Below are positions 9,396 to 18,225 of a stretch of 64,000 nucleotides of DNA, piece after piece. The translations under genes and the position numbers were made by a program. Source of the DNA: Spirochaetaceae bacterium (GTDB lineage: Bacteria; Spirochaetota; Spirochaetia; SZUA-6; DRHE01). Within the stretch, counting starts at the first letter, position 1. Each line of letters starts with the position of its first letter. The stretch spans positions 841,497 to 905,496 of the forward strand of contig CP070696.1 in the NCBI GenBank assembly GCA_020353535.1, written 5' to 3'. A model generated the notes under the pieces. It was not told where the DNA came from, ran no database searches, and saw nothing but the letters and a program-made list of their open reading frames with translations.

Positions 9396-10232
9396 ATGGC
9401 AGCGGCACATCTGTCTGTACACAGCGATCTTCGAACCAATGCCTCCAATCTAGTGTTGGTATTGCTGATTCTCACCTTTTTTCTGCTTCCCTGCCTGGTA
9501 CCGGCTGCCAACGAGAGTTACACCCTTAAAAAGGGAGAGACCCTGTATCGGATCTCCCGGAAATTCGACGTCCCGGTGAACATACTGCAGAGCTACAACG
9601 GGATCGACGATCCGAACTCTCTCCGGGAAGGTACTCGCATCCAGATTCCGCCTCGCTACAAGGTGGAGAAGGGGGACACCCTCTACGGCATCGCGCGAAA
9701 ACACCAGGTCGATCTCGATACCCTGATGGCCTTCAACGGAATTTCAGATTCCACGGCCTTGAGGATCGGAACGGTCCTCTTCCTGCCCGGCTCGACTGCA
9801 GGAGGAGAGGGGACCGGCGCGGGAGCGATCACGGATAGCCGCACCTCGGGTAGCCGCACCTCGGACACCACCGCACAATCCAATCTGCTCTGGCCCCATC
9901 CTGGTACCCGGGTATCTTTGAGCGGGCGGATCAGTGGAACCCTGATCTACGGGAGCCTGGGAGATTCGGTGGTCTCCGTATCCTCCGGTCGGGTAATCTG
10001 GGTCGGTCCGTACAGGGGCTTCAGTCGGGTAATACTCATAGAAGGTAAAAACGGCTATACTTATGTCTATGCGGGAAATGAGGAGACCCTGGTCACCGTG
10101 GGGGATACGGTTGTTCCAGGAGCCGAGATCGGACGGTTGGGAAAAAACGTTCACCAGGGAGTGCCTCAATTGTACTTTCTCGTATATCGGAACGGAAAAC
10201 CCGTAGACCCCTCACTGGCTCCGCGAAGTTGA
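9396..10232 (+). CDS. NlpD-like LysM / degenerate M23 (LytM) protein
   Basis: Envelope protein that probably regulates cell-wall amidases rather than cutting peptidoglycan. The frame is open further upstream but would run through tRNA-Pro, so ATG 9396 is taken as start (ribosome site weak; GTG 9453 is an alternative). A hydrophobic export segment at about residues 19-40 is followed by two LysM repeats (YTLKKGETLYRISRKF and YKVEKGDTLYGIARKH). A short SRTSG repeat leads to an M23 fold at about 170-275. Its zinc ligands are missing: YVYAGN stands where YAHL is normal, and QLYFLV where HLHFEV is normal. Such dead LytM domains are typical of NlpD/EnvC. It lies 4 bases before the sigma factor gene. 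Confidence 0.85.
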   Translation: MAAAHLSVHSDLRTNASNLVLVLLILTFFLLPCLVPAANESYTLKKGETLYRISRKFDVPVNILQSYNGIDDPNSLREGTRIQIPPRYKVEKGDTLYGIARKHQVDLDTLMAFNGISDSTALRIGTVLFLPGSTAGGEGTGAGAITDSRTSGSRTSDTTAQSNLLWPHPGTRVSLSGRISGTLIYGSLGDSVVSVSSGRVIWVGPYRGFSRVILIEGKNGYTYVYAGNEETLVTVGDTVVPGAEIGRLGKNVHQGVPQLYFLVYRNGKPVDPSLAPRS

Positions 10233-10236
10233 ACGC

Positions 10237-11226
10237 GTGGAGGGTGGGCACATTCTCAAGGATTTCAATGGGGAAAACTCCGATCGTACTCCTTTGGCAG
10301 AGAGTACTCAAGAGCTCGACCCCCTAGCCCTGTATCTCAAGCAGATCTCCCGTTATCCTCTGTTGACCGCGGCGGATGAGCAGACAATCGGTAGGGAGCT
10401 CGAGAGGTGTCGATTGTCCCTGAAAAGACTCCGCAATCGCCATAAAAAGGGGCGCTTTCGAGAAAAAGCCTACCAGGAAAAGAGCAGCAATCTTGAACGG
10501 CGGCTTGTACAGGCCAAATACAGGATGATCAACGGCAACGTTCGCCTGGTGGTGGCGATTGCCAAAAAGTTCCAATACCGGGGTTTGACCCTGCTCGACC
10601 TGATCGACGAAGGCAATATCGGACTGATTGAAGCGGTGGAACGATTCGACTATAAAAGGGGATGCCGCTTTACCACATACGGAACCTGGTGGATCAAGCA
10701 GGCGATTATCAAGGCTCTGGCGGACAAGGGGCGGATGATTCGTATCCCGATACATATGCTCAATACCATCAAAAAGTGCTACATGGTCGCCAAGCACCTC
10801 ACCCAGGAGCTGGGCCGCAATCCTTCAGAAGAGGAACTGGCTCGTTATATGCACATCGACGTGGGCAAGATCGTTTTGGTTCATAAGCTCAGCCAGGATA
10901 CCACCTCTCTGGACCTGCCGGTGGACACCGATCATACTACCAAACTCGTCGATCTGATACATGATCGCCGTTCTGATGAGCCTTTCGAAACAGTCTTTCA
11001 CCTGACTCTTCAGGATACGCTCCAACGAGTTCTTCACAGGCTGAGCGCCAGGGAAATGCGCATTATCAAACTCCGCTTCGGTCTGGACTGTGACGGTCCC
11101 CACTCGCTGGAGGAGACGGGAAAGCTGCTGGGAATAACCCGGGAGCGGGTACGGCAAATTCAGGAGAAAGCCATTTCGAAACTCAAAGATTCCAAACCGA
11201 TCCAGGAACTCTGGGATAACTGGTAG
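10237..11226 (+). CDS. RpoS-like alternative sigma-70 factor
   Basis: A group 2/3 sigma factor without region 1.1. Region 1.2 is DPLALYLKQISRYPLLT, regions 2.1-2.4 run from NVRLVVAIAKKF to RFTTYGTWWIKQAI, region 3 is RMIRIPIHMLN, and region 4.2 ends LGITRERVRQIQEKAISKL. A Lys/Arg-rich stretch of about 25 residues (RHKKGRFREKAYQEKSSNLE) lies between regions 1.2 and 2.1, where RpoS and RpoD are usually more compact. The start is GTG 10237, 4 bases after the NlpD-like stop. The order repeats the nlpD-rpoS arrangement of gammaproteobacteria, so an RpoS-like stress or late-growth role is plausible but unproven. aroA follows after 5 bases. Confidence 0.88.
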   Translation: MEGGHILKDFNGENSDRTPLAESTQELDPLALYLKQISRYPLLTAADEQTIGRELERCRLSLKRLRNRHKKGRFREKAYQEKSSNLERRLVQAKYRMINGNVRLVVAIAKKFQYRGLTLLDLIDEGNIGLIEAVERFDYKRGCRFTTYGTWWIKQAIIKALADKGRMIRIPIHMLNTIKKCYMVAKHLTQELGRNPSEEELARYMHIDVGKIVLVHKLSQDTTSLDLPVDTDHTTKLVDLIHDRRSDEPFETVFHLTLQDTLQRVLHRLSAREMRIIKLRFGLDCDGPHSLEETGKLLGITRERVRQIQEKAISKLKDSKPIQELWDNW

Positions 11227-11231
11227 TTCCG

Positions 11232-12542
11232 ATGACCCTGAGTTTTCAAGCTCCTCGGGGTTTGTCCGGCCGCATCATCCCGCCTCCGGACAAATCCATC
11301 ACCCACCGCGCTCTACTGGTTGCAGGAATCGCACGGGGCCGCAGTCTTGTGCACAATCCGCTGAATACGGGAGACTGTGTTTCGACGCGCTCCTGTCTGC
11401 GCTCTCTCGGCGTGTCCATAAAAGAGATCCGAAAGGGGCAGGGGGAGTTTTCTCTGGAAATCGAGGGAAGGGGTTTGTGGGGCTTCCGGGAGCCCGAAGA
11501 TGTCCTCGATGCTGGAAACTCCGGCACAACCGCCCGACTGCTGACAGGTCTGCTGGCCGGCCAGAAGCTGTTTGCCGTTCTTAACGGGGATCACTCTCTA
11601 CAGGCGCGCCCGATGCTTCGTGTCGTGGAACCCCTGCGTTCGATGGGTGCCGAAATTCAAGGCCGAAATGGCGGCCGAAATCTACCGCTGGTTTTTGTTT
11701 CCTCCTCCAAGGAACTGCTGCCGATTGATTACCGGCTGGAGGTCCCGAGCGCACAGGTAAAGAGTGCTCTGCTGTTTGCCGCTTTACGGGCTGCTGACAC
11801 TGTGCGGATCGGTGGTGCGGTCGCTTCGAGGGATCACACCGAGAGACTGTATTCCTATCTCGGTCTGCCCCTGCGACGGGAAGGTGAGTGGTTGTCCGTT
11901 CAGCCGGTCACCGAAGTGCCGCGCTTCGAGCTGACCGTTCCCGGGGACATCTCCTCAGCCGCTTTCTTTATGACAGGGGCGCTGATCTGCGGAAAGGAAC
12001 TGCTGGTGGAGAATTGCGGCTTGAATCCCAGCCGCCTGGGTTTTGTCGAAGTCCTGAAGCGTATGGGGGCCAGGATCGAGATAGAGGAGCAGGATAGTGC
12101 CGGTGGCGAACCGAGGGGTAGCCTGCGGGTCCTGCCCGGTGCGCTGCGGGGAGTAGAGATCCAGGCGGCGGAAATCCCGGCCTGCATCGACGAGATCCCA
12201 CTGCTCGCGGTGCTGGGAGCCTTGGCTGAAGGAACCACCAGGGTGCGGGGAGCGGAAGAACTGCGCCACAAGGAGAGTGATCGCCTGGCCGCCGTTGATC
12301 GGCTGCTCTCCGCGGTAGGAGGACGGCTCGATGTTTCGGAGGACGGTTTTAACGTGCAAGGACCCCAAGCCTTGAGAAGCGGTCTCATCGATCCCAAGGG
12401 GGATCACCGCATCGCCATGAGTGCCGCCGTGCTCAGTGCGGGCCTGAGCGGGGCTGTTGCGATTTCCGGTTTCGAGGCGGCCGAAGTTTCCTTTCCGGAT
12501 TTTGTGGGGATGTTTCGTGCCCTCGGAGGTGAGGTGTCGTGA
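11232..12542 (+). CDS. aroA: 3-phosphoshikimate 1-carboxyvinyltransferase (EPSP synthase)
   Basis: Shikimate-pathway enzyme joining shikimate-3-phosphate and phosphoenolpyruvate. At 436 residues it is full length for the family. Signatures in order: DKSITHRALLVAGIARG near the N-terminus (catalytic Lys), LDAGNSGTTARLLTGLLAG, GDHSLQARPM, the central CIDEIPLLAVLGA, HKESDRLAAVDRL and C-terminal GDHRIAMSAAVLS. It lies between the sigma gene and aroB, overlapping the latter by GTGA, so the two shikimate enzymes are co-translated. Confidence 0.96.
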   Translation: MTLSFQAPRGLSGRIIPPPDKSITHRALLVAGIARGRSLVHNPLNTGDCVSTRSCLRSLGVSIKEIRKGQGEFSLEIEGRGLWGFREPEDVLDAGNSGTTARLLTGLLAGQKLFAVLNGDHSLQARPMLRVVEPLRSMGAEIQGRNGGRNLPLVFVSSSKELLPIDYRLEVPSAQVKSALLFAALRAADTVRIGGAVASRDHTERLYSYLGLPLRREGEWLSVQPVTEVPRFELTVPGDISSAAFFMTGALICGKELLVENCGLNPSRLGFVEVLKRMGARIEIEEQDSAGGEPRGSLRVLPGALRGVEIQAAEIPACIDEIPLLAVLGALAEGTTRVRGAEELRHKESDRLAAVDRLLSAVGGRLDVSEDGFNVQGPQALRSGLIDPKGDHRIAMSAAVLSAGLSGAVAISGFEAAEVSFPDFVGMFRALGGEVS

Positions 12543-13591
12543 CAGGGCAGGCGCCTCTGAGCTACCGCTTCGGAGAATACACTTCGAAGGTGGCCTTCTT
12601 TCCCTCTATTGACACGAAGCGCTTGAGCGGTGACTCCGGGACACTTCTGGTATTTGATAAAAACACCGCCGGCATCCCGGATTCCTCCCAACCTGCGCTT
12701 AAGGTTGTCCTGCCCCCGGGTGAGAGGAGTAAGAGCTGGGTGGGAACCCAGCGTATTCTACGGGAGGCCCTGTCTGCCGGATTGGGACGGGACGGTTTGA
12801 TCGTGGGAATTGGGGGAGGCATGATCTGCGATCTGGCTGCTTTTAGCGCTTCTCTGTTCATGCGGGGCTGTCGTTTGTTTCTCGTACCAACCAGTCTCCT
12901 GGCCATGGTTGACGCGGCTGTCGGTGGAAAGACTGCCATCAATTTCAGGGGATACAAGAACATGGTGGGCACGTTCTATCCGGCGGAACAGATCTGGATT
13001 GCAGTATCTGCATTGCGGTATCTCCCAGAAAGAGAGTTCCGTTCGGGATTGGGAGAGGTGATCAAGACGGCTCTCCTGGGGGATCCGGTCTTGTTCGAAA
13101 TTCTCCTGAACCGAAGAGAGCTTGTTCTGGCCAGGGATTCTGCCATAATGGAGGAGCTTGTAAGGCGCTGTGTCGAGGTGAAAGCCCGGATAGTGGAGGA
13201 AGATCTGAGAGAGTCGGGCGAGCGGGCCTTTCTCAATCTGGGTCACACCTTCGCCCATGCGTTGGAAATGGAAACGAAATACAGGTTATGGAGCCATGGT
13301 CAGGCCGTGGCCTGGGGATTGGTCCAGGCTGCAATGCTCTCCGAGACCCTCGGATTGGCCGATCCAAGCTACACCGCCGCTGTCCAGAGCCTGATCCGGT
13401 CCTACGGTTTTGATTTGCAGCCCGGGCGAAAACCGGAATCGGTCGTAGCGGCGATGCAGGTGGACAAGAAGAAGAGGCGGGGAAAACTTCGACTTGTGCT
13501 TCAGCGGGGAATCGGAGATACTGTGGTCAGGGAGGTTGATCCCCTCCTTATTGTGGAAATGCTGAGCCGGTCTGCGAGAATATTCCCATGA
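12539..13591 (+). CDS. aroB: 3-dehydroquinate synthase
   Basis: NAD- and metal-dependent cyclase making 3-dehydroquinate from DAHP. A Rossmann-like N-terminus precedes the glycine-rich GIGGGMICDLAAFSASLFMRG, PTSLLAMVDAAVGGKTAINF and KNMVGTFYPAEQIW. The metal site is GLGEVIKTALLGD and LNLGHTFAHALE. At 350 residues it is normal length. It starts at GTG 12539, overlapping the aroA stop, and its own stop overlaps the next ATG. No other shikimate gene is in the window. Confidence 0.95.
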   Translation: MTGQAPLSYRFGEYTSKVAFFPSIDTKRLSGDSGTLLVFDKNTAGIPDSSQPALKVVLPPGERSKSWVGTQRILREALSAGLGRDGLIVGIGGGMICDLAAFSASLFMRGCRLFLVPTSLLAMVDAAVGGKTAINFRGYKNMVGTFYPAEQIWIAVSALRYLPEREFRSGLGEVIKTALLGDPVLFEILLNRRELVLARDSAIMEELVRRCVEVKARIVEEDLRESGERAFLNLGHTFAHALEMETKYRLWSHGQAVAWGLVQAAMLSETLGLADPSYTAAVQSLIRSYGFDLQPGRKPESVVAAMQVDKKKRRGKLRLVLQRGIGDTVVREVDPLLIVEMLSRSARIFP

Positions 13592-14211
13592 AGATTACCA
13601 AGAACATCTACCAGAAGTATGTGAAGACCTTCGAGCCCGGGGAGGTGCTGTTCAATGAGGGTGAGCAGGGTGACGTGATGTTTATCATCATCCAGGGGGA
13701 GGTGGAGATTCGCAAGCAGACCTCCTCCAAGACTTCCAGAACCCTGATTACCTTTCACGAAGGGGATATCTTCGGAGAGATGGCCCTGGTCGAGAAAAAG
13801 CCCCGTTCCGCGACGGCTATTGCCGTGACCCCCTGCCGTACCCTGGTTATGAACGAAGCCCTGCTGGACAATATGATCGAGAATAATCCGGATTTTGCCA
13901 AAAAGATGATCCGCATTCTCTCCGAACGGATCCGCAAGGCAAACCTCATCATACAGAATATTGTAAGCACCAATCGTCAGAATCAGATTTACAACGGACT
14001 AAAGACTTACGCGCAAAAGAAGGGTATTTCCACCTTTAAAGGCCATCGGGTGAAACTGAGTGAATTCCACGACTGGGCGCGCAGTCGTCTGGGGATCAGC
14101 GAAAAGGAAACCAAACACACCGTTGCGGATTTGTTGAAGCGGAGAATCCTGGCTCCTTCGGCGGTTGGCAAGGAAGAGATAATCGTTAATCTCAACCGGC
14201 AGCTGTATTGA
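13588..14211 (+). CDS. Cyclic nucleotide-binding (CRP/FNR-like) protein
   Basis: An N-terminal cyclic-nucleotide-binding beta-roll (about residues 10-125) carries the complete phosphate-binding cassette GDIFGEMALVEKKPRSATAIA, so cAMP or cGMP binding is likely. The C-terminal 80 residues are helical and basic (RVKLSEFHDWARSRLGISEKETKHTVADLLKRRIL) and could form a winged-helix DNA-binding domain, though the sequence is not a typical CRP HTH. It overlaps aroB by ATGA, an unusual partner for shikimate genes. It ends 13 bases before the convergent helicase gene. Confidence 0.8.
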   Translation: MKITKNIYQKYVKTFEPGEVLFNEGEQGDVMFIIIQGEVEIRKQTSSKTSRTLITFHEGDIFGEMALVEKKPRSATAIAVTPCRTLVMNEALLDNMIENNPDFAKKMIRILSERIRKANLIIQNIVSTNRQNQIYNGLKTYAQKKGISTFKGHRVKLSEFHDWARSRLGISEKETKHTVADLLKRRILAPSAVGKEEIIVNLNRQLY

Positions 14212-14224
14212 TTCCCTGTCGCTC

Positions 14225-16753
14225 CTACAGTGTTTCCAATTCCTGGGTGAGCTCTCTGTAGACCCTGTTGATTTCACCGCTGCTGTTCAGACTCTGCTGA
14301 TCCGCCAGGGTTTCCAGGCTGTACAGGCTCTCATTCAAGGCGGTGACGTAGTTGCGGGTACCCCGGAACCAGAAACTGCTATGCCCGTCTGTGTGAAGGG
14401 CCAGGAATCCCAGCCGTTTCTTCTTGTTCGGCAGGCGACACAATTTAAGCAGGTTCGCAAGCGAGTTTTCCAGAAGCTCGAGATCATCCGGCACGGAAAA
14501 ATGCCCCTCGGGTAACTCCTGCAGAATCCGGGAAGGCTCGATGCGGGGGATGAGCTTGAGGATTGTGGACAGCCGCATGCCGGAAAACACCTCGTGGTCG
14601 CCGATGAGGAGTTTGCCCCGGAGTTTGTGGTGATGGGGCAGCGCCTGGATATCGGCCGCCGCTGCTACGGGGCGTATCTTCTCCCAGGGTAGGATGACCG
14701 TTTTCTTCTTGCCCTTCTCCACGCGGATTTCGAAATTTTCCCTGCCTATTTTCACGTAGTTCGTAAAATCTCGCTTGGTAGCTTTTTTCCCTCCTCCCGC
14801 CGCCCGCCCGCCATGAGGAATGAGCTGCTCGGCCAGCAGAGGGGAAATACGTTGCAGCCAGGCACGGCGCAGCGGGGATACCGAGTGAGCCCAGGTCCGT
14901 GAGGTGCGGACGATCTCTCCGGCCACGATATAGGTCGGATCTTCGCGAAACATGACCGATCCCGGATGGATCTGGATGCGACCGGCAGTCGATGTTTTAT
15001 AGACTCCCCTTCCCGAGCGCACGCATACGAACTGGATCAGTCCCCGGGCGATGCTGCAGAGGTAGTCTGAGATTTCTCCTCCAGAGCCTACCGGCACTCC
15101 CAGCCCGGACACGATCTCCTCCAGCTGCAGCTTGATGTTCACGATTTCCTTCATGGTGCGCAGGTCCAGGTAGAAGCGCCGGCAGAAATCTTCGGGATTC
15201 CTGCTCTTTCGAAAGCCCCGGAACAGTTTTAAATATGAAACGAAATCACCCATTGGATCGCGGAAGGTATGGTGGGCTTTTCTGGCTTCCAGTTCTTCGC
15301 CGGGAGGAAGGATGAAGGGATTGCGCGTGGAGAGAAAGGCGGCGCCTATGAGCACCTCTTCCATCACGTTCGGATAGCTGTCGATCGCCTCCACGATAGC
15401 CCGGGCCAGTCGGGGGAGAATGGGGAACTCCAGCATGCGCTGCCCGATCGGTGTAACTTCCCGATGCTCATCCAGAGCCTCCAAGAGGCGCAGTGTTTCG
15501 ATGGCGCTCAAGATCCCTTCTCTGCTGGGGGCGGAGATAAAATCGAAGGCTTCGAAGTTTCGAATGCCTAATTCAGCCATGCGCAGCACCACCTCCGACA
15601 GATCGGTTCGCAGGATCTCCTCGGTTGTGTACAGTGGGCGCTGGTCATAGTCCTTTCGGGTGTACAGGCGATAGCAGGAACCCGGCCGGGTTCTACCCGC
15701 CCGCCCCTTGCGCTGATTCGCCGAAGCCCTCGAGATGGGAACTTCGATCAGGGAGGAGGTGTAGTTTCGCTGGTTGTAGTAGTTGATTTTCGCCAGACCG
15801 CTGTCGATCACCGTGGTAACACCGTCGATGGTCACGCTGGTCTCGGCGATATTGGTTGCCACGATAACCTTCCGCCTGCCGGGGTAATCGTCGAAAACTC
15901 TTTCCTGCTCCTCTGCCGATAATCGGGCGTAGAGCGGTAGAACCTCGAGGGTACGGCGGTTCGGGAGACCCTGGATTTGGGCTATACAGCTCTTGATCGC
16001 TCCCTCACCGGGCAGGAAGATGAGAATATCTCCATTGCCCTCTCCGGCTGCGGGAGTCACGGAACGACTTTTTCTGCTACCTTTGCCCTTTCTCTGCCTG
16101 GAAGGACCCTGCGCAGCCAGAGTCAGCACTATTCTGGCGATCTTTTCGAGCAGCCCATCCTGACCGCTTCCCGGCTTTGGAGGATCGTAGTGAATCTCAA
16201 CGGGGTACATCGGCGTATCGATATTTACGATGGGACAGGCGTCAAAATATTCACTGAATGTTTCGGCGTTGATCGTGGCGGATGAGACCACCACCTTGAA
16301 CTCGGGCCGTTCATCAAGGATGCGTTTCAGCAGCCCGAGTATGAAATCAATATTCAGACTGCGTTCATGGGCCTCGTCCACCATAATAATACCGTAGCGG
16401 GTTAGGGCGTGATCCGCCTTGATCTCCTGAAGTAGAATTCCGTCGGTCATGATCTTGATGCGGGTTCTCGCATCGGTGCGATCCTCAAAGCGCATTTTAT
16501 AGCCGATCACGTCGGGTATGTCGGTCCCCTGCTGGCGGGCAATAAAATCGGCAACCGATACGGCCGCAATACGGCGTGGTTGGGTCACCCCGATCACTCC
16601 CCGATCGGCGAATCCGGCTTCAAGGAGGATTTGTGGAATTTGGGTCGTTTTACCGCTGCCCGTCGGGCTTTCCACGACGATGACCTGGTGAGAGTTCAAA
16701 GCATCCAGGATACGATGTTTCTGCTGATAAACGGGAAGGTTCCGGGGGTCCAC
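14225..16753 (-). CDS. hrpA: DEAH-box ATP-dependent RNA helicase (HrpA/HrpB type)
   Basis: Full DEAH helicase core: motif I ESPTGSGKTTQIPQ, Ia TQPRRIAA, II DEAHERS, III SATIN, IV-VI through ATNIAETSVTIDGV and QRKGRAGRTRPG, then the ratchet/HA2 and an OB-like C-terminus. At about 842 residues it is shorter than E. coli HrpA. A role in rRNA or mRNA processing is inferred from the family. A TTG at 16807 would overlap hisS; GTG 16753, 10 bases after the hisS stop and behind AGGTAGGA, is preferred. It is transcribed with hisS. Confidence 0.88.
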   Translation of the reverse strand: MDPRNLPVYQQKHRILDALNSHQVIVVESPTGSGKTTQIPQILLEAGFADRGVIGVTQPRRIAAVSVADFIARQQGTDIPDVIGYKMRFEDRTDARTRIKIMTDGILLQEIKADHALTRYGIIMVDEAHERSLNIDFILGLLKRILDERPEFKVVVSSATINAETFSEYFDACPIVNIDTPMYPVEIHYDPPKPGSGQDGLLEKIARIVLTLAAQGPSRQRKGKGSRKSRSVTPAAGEGNGDILIFLPGEGAIKSCIAQIQGLPNRRTLEVLPLYARLSAEEQERVFDDYPGRRKVIVATNIAETSVTIDGVTTVIDSGLAKINYYNQRNYTSSLIEVPISRASANQRKGRAGRTRPGSCYRLYTRKDYDQRPLYTTEEILRTDLSEVVLRMAELGIRNFEAFDFISAPSREGILSAIETLRLLEALDEHREVTPIGQRMLEFPILPRLARAIVEAIDSYPNVMEEVLIGAAFLSTRNPFILPPGEELEARKAHHTFRDPMGDFVSYLKLFRGFRKSRNPEDFCRRFYLDLRTMKEIVNIKLQLEEIVSGLGVPVGSGGEISDYLCSIARGLIQFVCVRSGRGVYKTSTAGRIQIHPGSVMFREDPTYIVAGEIVRTSRTWAHSVSPLRRAWLQRISPLLAEQLIPHGGRAAGGGKKATKRDFTNYVKIGRENFEIRVEKGKKKTVILPWEKIRPVAAAADIQALPHHHKLRGKLLIGDHEVFSGMRLSTILKLIPRIEPSRILQELPEGHFSVPDDLELLENSLANLLKLCRLPNKKKRLGFLALHTDGHSSFWFRGTRNYVTALNESLYSLETLADQQSLNSSGEINRVYRELTQELETL

Positions 16754-16763
16754 GCGGGGGATC

Positions 16764-18086
16764 CTACCTGTCCTGAGGCGGGTGCAGGAGCGCGGAGATG
16801 CGCTCAAGGAGATCTTGGAAAGTTAGATTATCGTAGTTTTGTCGCAATCGCAGATCCCGCAGGTTATAGATGTTTTTCTCCATCTCGTTCTGGCCGAAGA
16901 AAATCGCCAGGGGAATACCTCGCTTCTCAGCGTACCTGAGCTGGGCGGCGATTTTTTTTGTGCTGGGGTAGATCTCCGCGGACACGCCGCTACTGCGAAG
17001 GGATCGCCCCAAATTGTGGTAAATCCCAAGCAGAGGCTCGTCGAGCAGCAGAATCAGAACGTCCGGCGCGGTTTTTTGGGATCCGGGCACCTGCAAGTCT
17101 TCCAGGGCCGATACCAAGCGGTCCAAGCCTATGGAAGCCCCGACACCGGGAAGCTTTTCCTTTGTGTACAGTGAGGCCAGGTCGTTGTAGCGCCCGCCGG
17201 AGCAAACCGAGCCGATATCCGCTGCCTCATTGAGAAAGGTTTCAAAAACCACCCCAGTATAGTAGTCCAGGCCGCGGGTGATGGAAGGATCCAGGAGCAG
17301 TAGCGTATCCAACGAGCATTCTTCGATGCACCCCAAAATGCTCTGTAGTCTGGCCACAGCCGGACTGTCCTGCGGTAGTGCGGAGGATAGCTTTTCCAGG
17401 GTTTGTCGGTTGGTATCCTCCGGGATGATGAAATCGAGGATTTTCCGGGCGGGTTGTTCCCCGATCCGTTTCTCCAATTGAGCTTCCACCTCTGCCGCGC
17501 CGATTTTCTTGAGTTTATCGATTGTGCGCAGAACGGGCAGATACTCTCCGGCCAGGTCCATCGTCTCCAATAGTTCGTTGAACAGCTGGCGGTGAGAGAA
17601 ATGTACGCGGAAAGCCTCGATCCCGAGTGCCCGCATGCTCTCAGCCATAACCGTCATGATCTCGAAATCCGCCGAGGTCGAATCCACGGCCACGATGTCG
17701 AAATCGATCTGGATAAACTCCCTGTAACGGCCCCGCTGGGTGTTTTCCCCCCTCCAGACCTTGGCCATGTGGTAGCGTTTAAAGGGCAGCGGAAGCTGGT
17801 GGTAGTGGGCGGCCATGAAACGGGCGAAAGGAACGGTCAGGTCAAAGCGCAGGGCCACGTCCCGCTGTCCGTGGTCGAGAAAGCGATAAACCTGCTTGTC
17901 CGTCTCCCCTCCGCCCTTACCCAACAAGATCTCCGCGTATTCCATGGCTGGCGTGTCTATGGGTACGAAACCGAAGCTGCGAAAAACTGCTGTGAGCTTC
18001 TCCTGGATTTCGAGCTTTCGGGACTCCGTGTCTGGAAGTGAGTCACGGAATCCACGTAAATTTCGGGGTTCGATGATCTCTGCCAT
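16764..18086 (-). CDS. hisS: Histidyl-tRNA synthetase
   Basis: Class II synthetase charging tRNA-His. Start at ATG 18086 (MAEIIEPRNLRGFRDSLPD); upstream in-frame sequence is not family-like. Motif 2 is KVWRGENTQRGRYREFIQID, and the histidine-specific motifs are GLDYYTGVVFETF and CSGGRYNDLASLY. A C-terminal anticodon-binding domain follows (DVLILLLDEPLLG and later). At 440 residues it is normal length. Its ATG overlaps a plus-strand ATG (18085) in a CATG palindrome, but the divergent pcnB gene probably starts further away. Confidence 0.96.
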   Translation of the reverse strand: MAEIIEPRNLRGFRDSLPDTESRKLEIQEKLTAVFRSFGFVPIDTPAMEYAEILLGKGGGETDKQVYRFLDHGQRDVALRFDLTVPFARFMAAHYHQLPLPFKRYHMAKVWRGENTQRGRYREFIQIDFDIVAVDSTSADFEIMTVMAESMRALGIEAFRVHFSHRQLFNELLETMDLAGEYLPVLRTIDKLKKIGAAEVEAQLEKRIGEQPARKILDFIIPEDTNRQTLEKLSSALPQDSPAVARLQSILGCIEECSLDTLLLLDPSITRGLDYYTGVVFETFLNEAADIGSVCSGGRYNDLASLYTKEKLPGVGASIGLDRLVSALEDLQVPGSQKTAPDVLILLLDEPLLGIYHNLGRSLRSSGVSAEIYPSTKKIAAQLRYAEKRGIPLAIFFGQNEMEKNIYNLRDLRLRQNYDNLTFQDLLERISALLHPPQDR

Positions 18087-18157
18087 GATTACTAGTTCAC
18101 AGAGTATCCTGATCGATCCGGATTCTGTCAAGGCGCGTCGCGGTAGTGAAGGACATC

Positions 18158-18186
18158 TTGATGCGAACCCCACCTATCACTACAAT
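18158..18186 (+). promoter_or_regulatory. Promoter for pcnB
   Basis: TTGATG (18158-18163) and TACAAT (18181-18186) with an exact 17-base spacer. The predicted start near 18193 lies downstream of ATG 18085, which argues that pcnB begins at a later TTG codon. Confidence 0.6.
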
Positions 18187-18225
18187 AGGGAACATTTCAA
18201 TTTGTTGAACCTGGACGATAGCACC

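Noticed and set aside
17896..18084. Extension of pcnB to 17896
   Set aside because: It overlaps the conserved N-terminus of hisS and lies upstream of the pcnB promoter.
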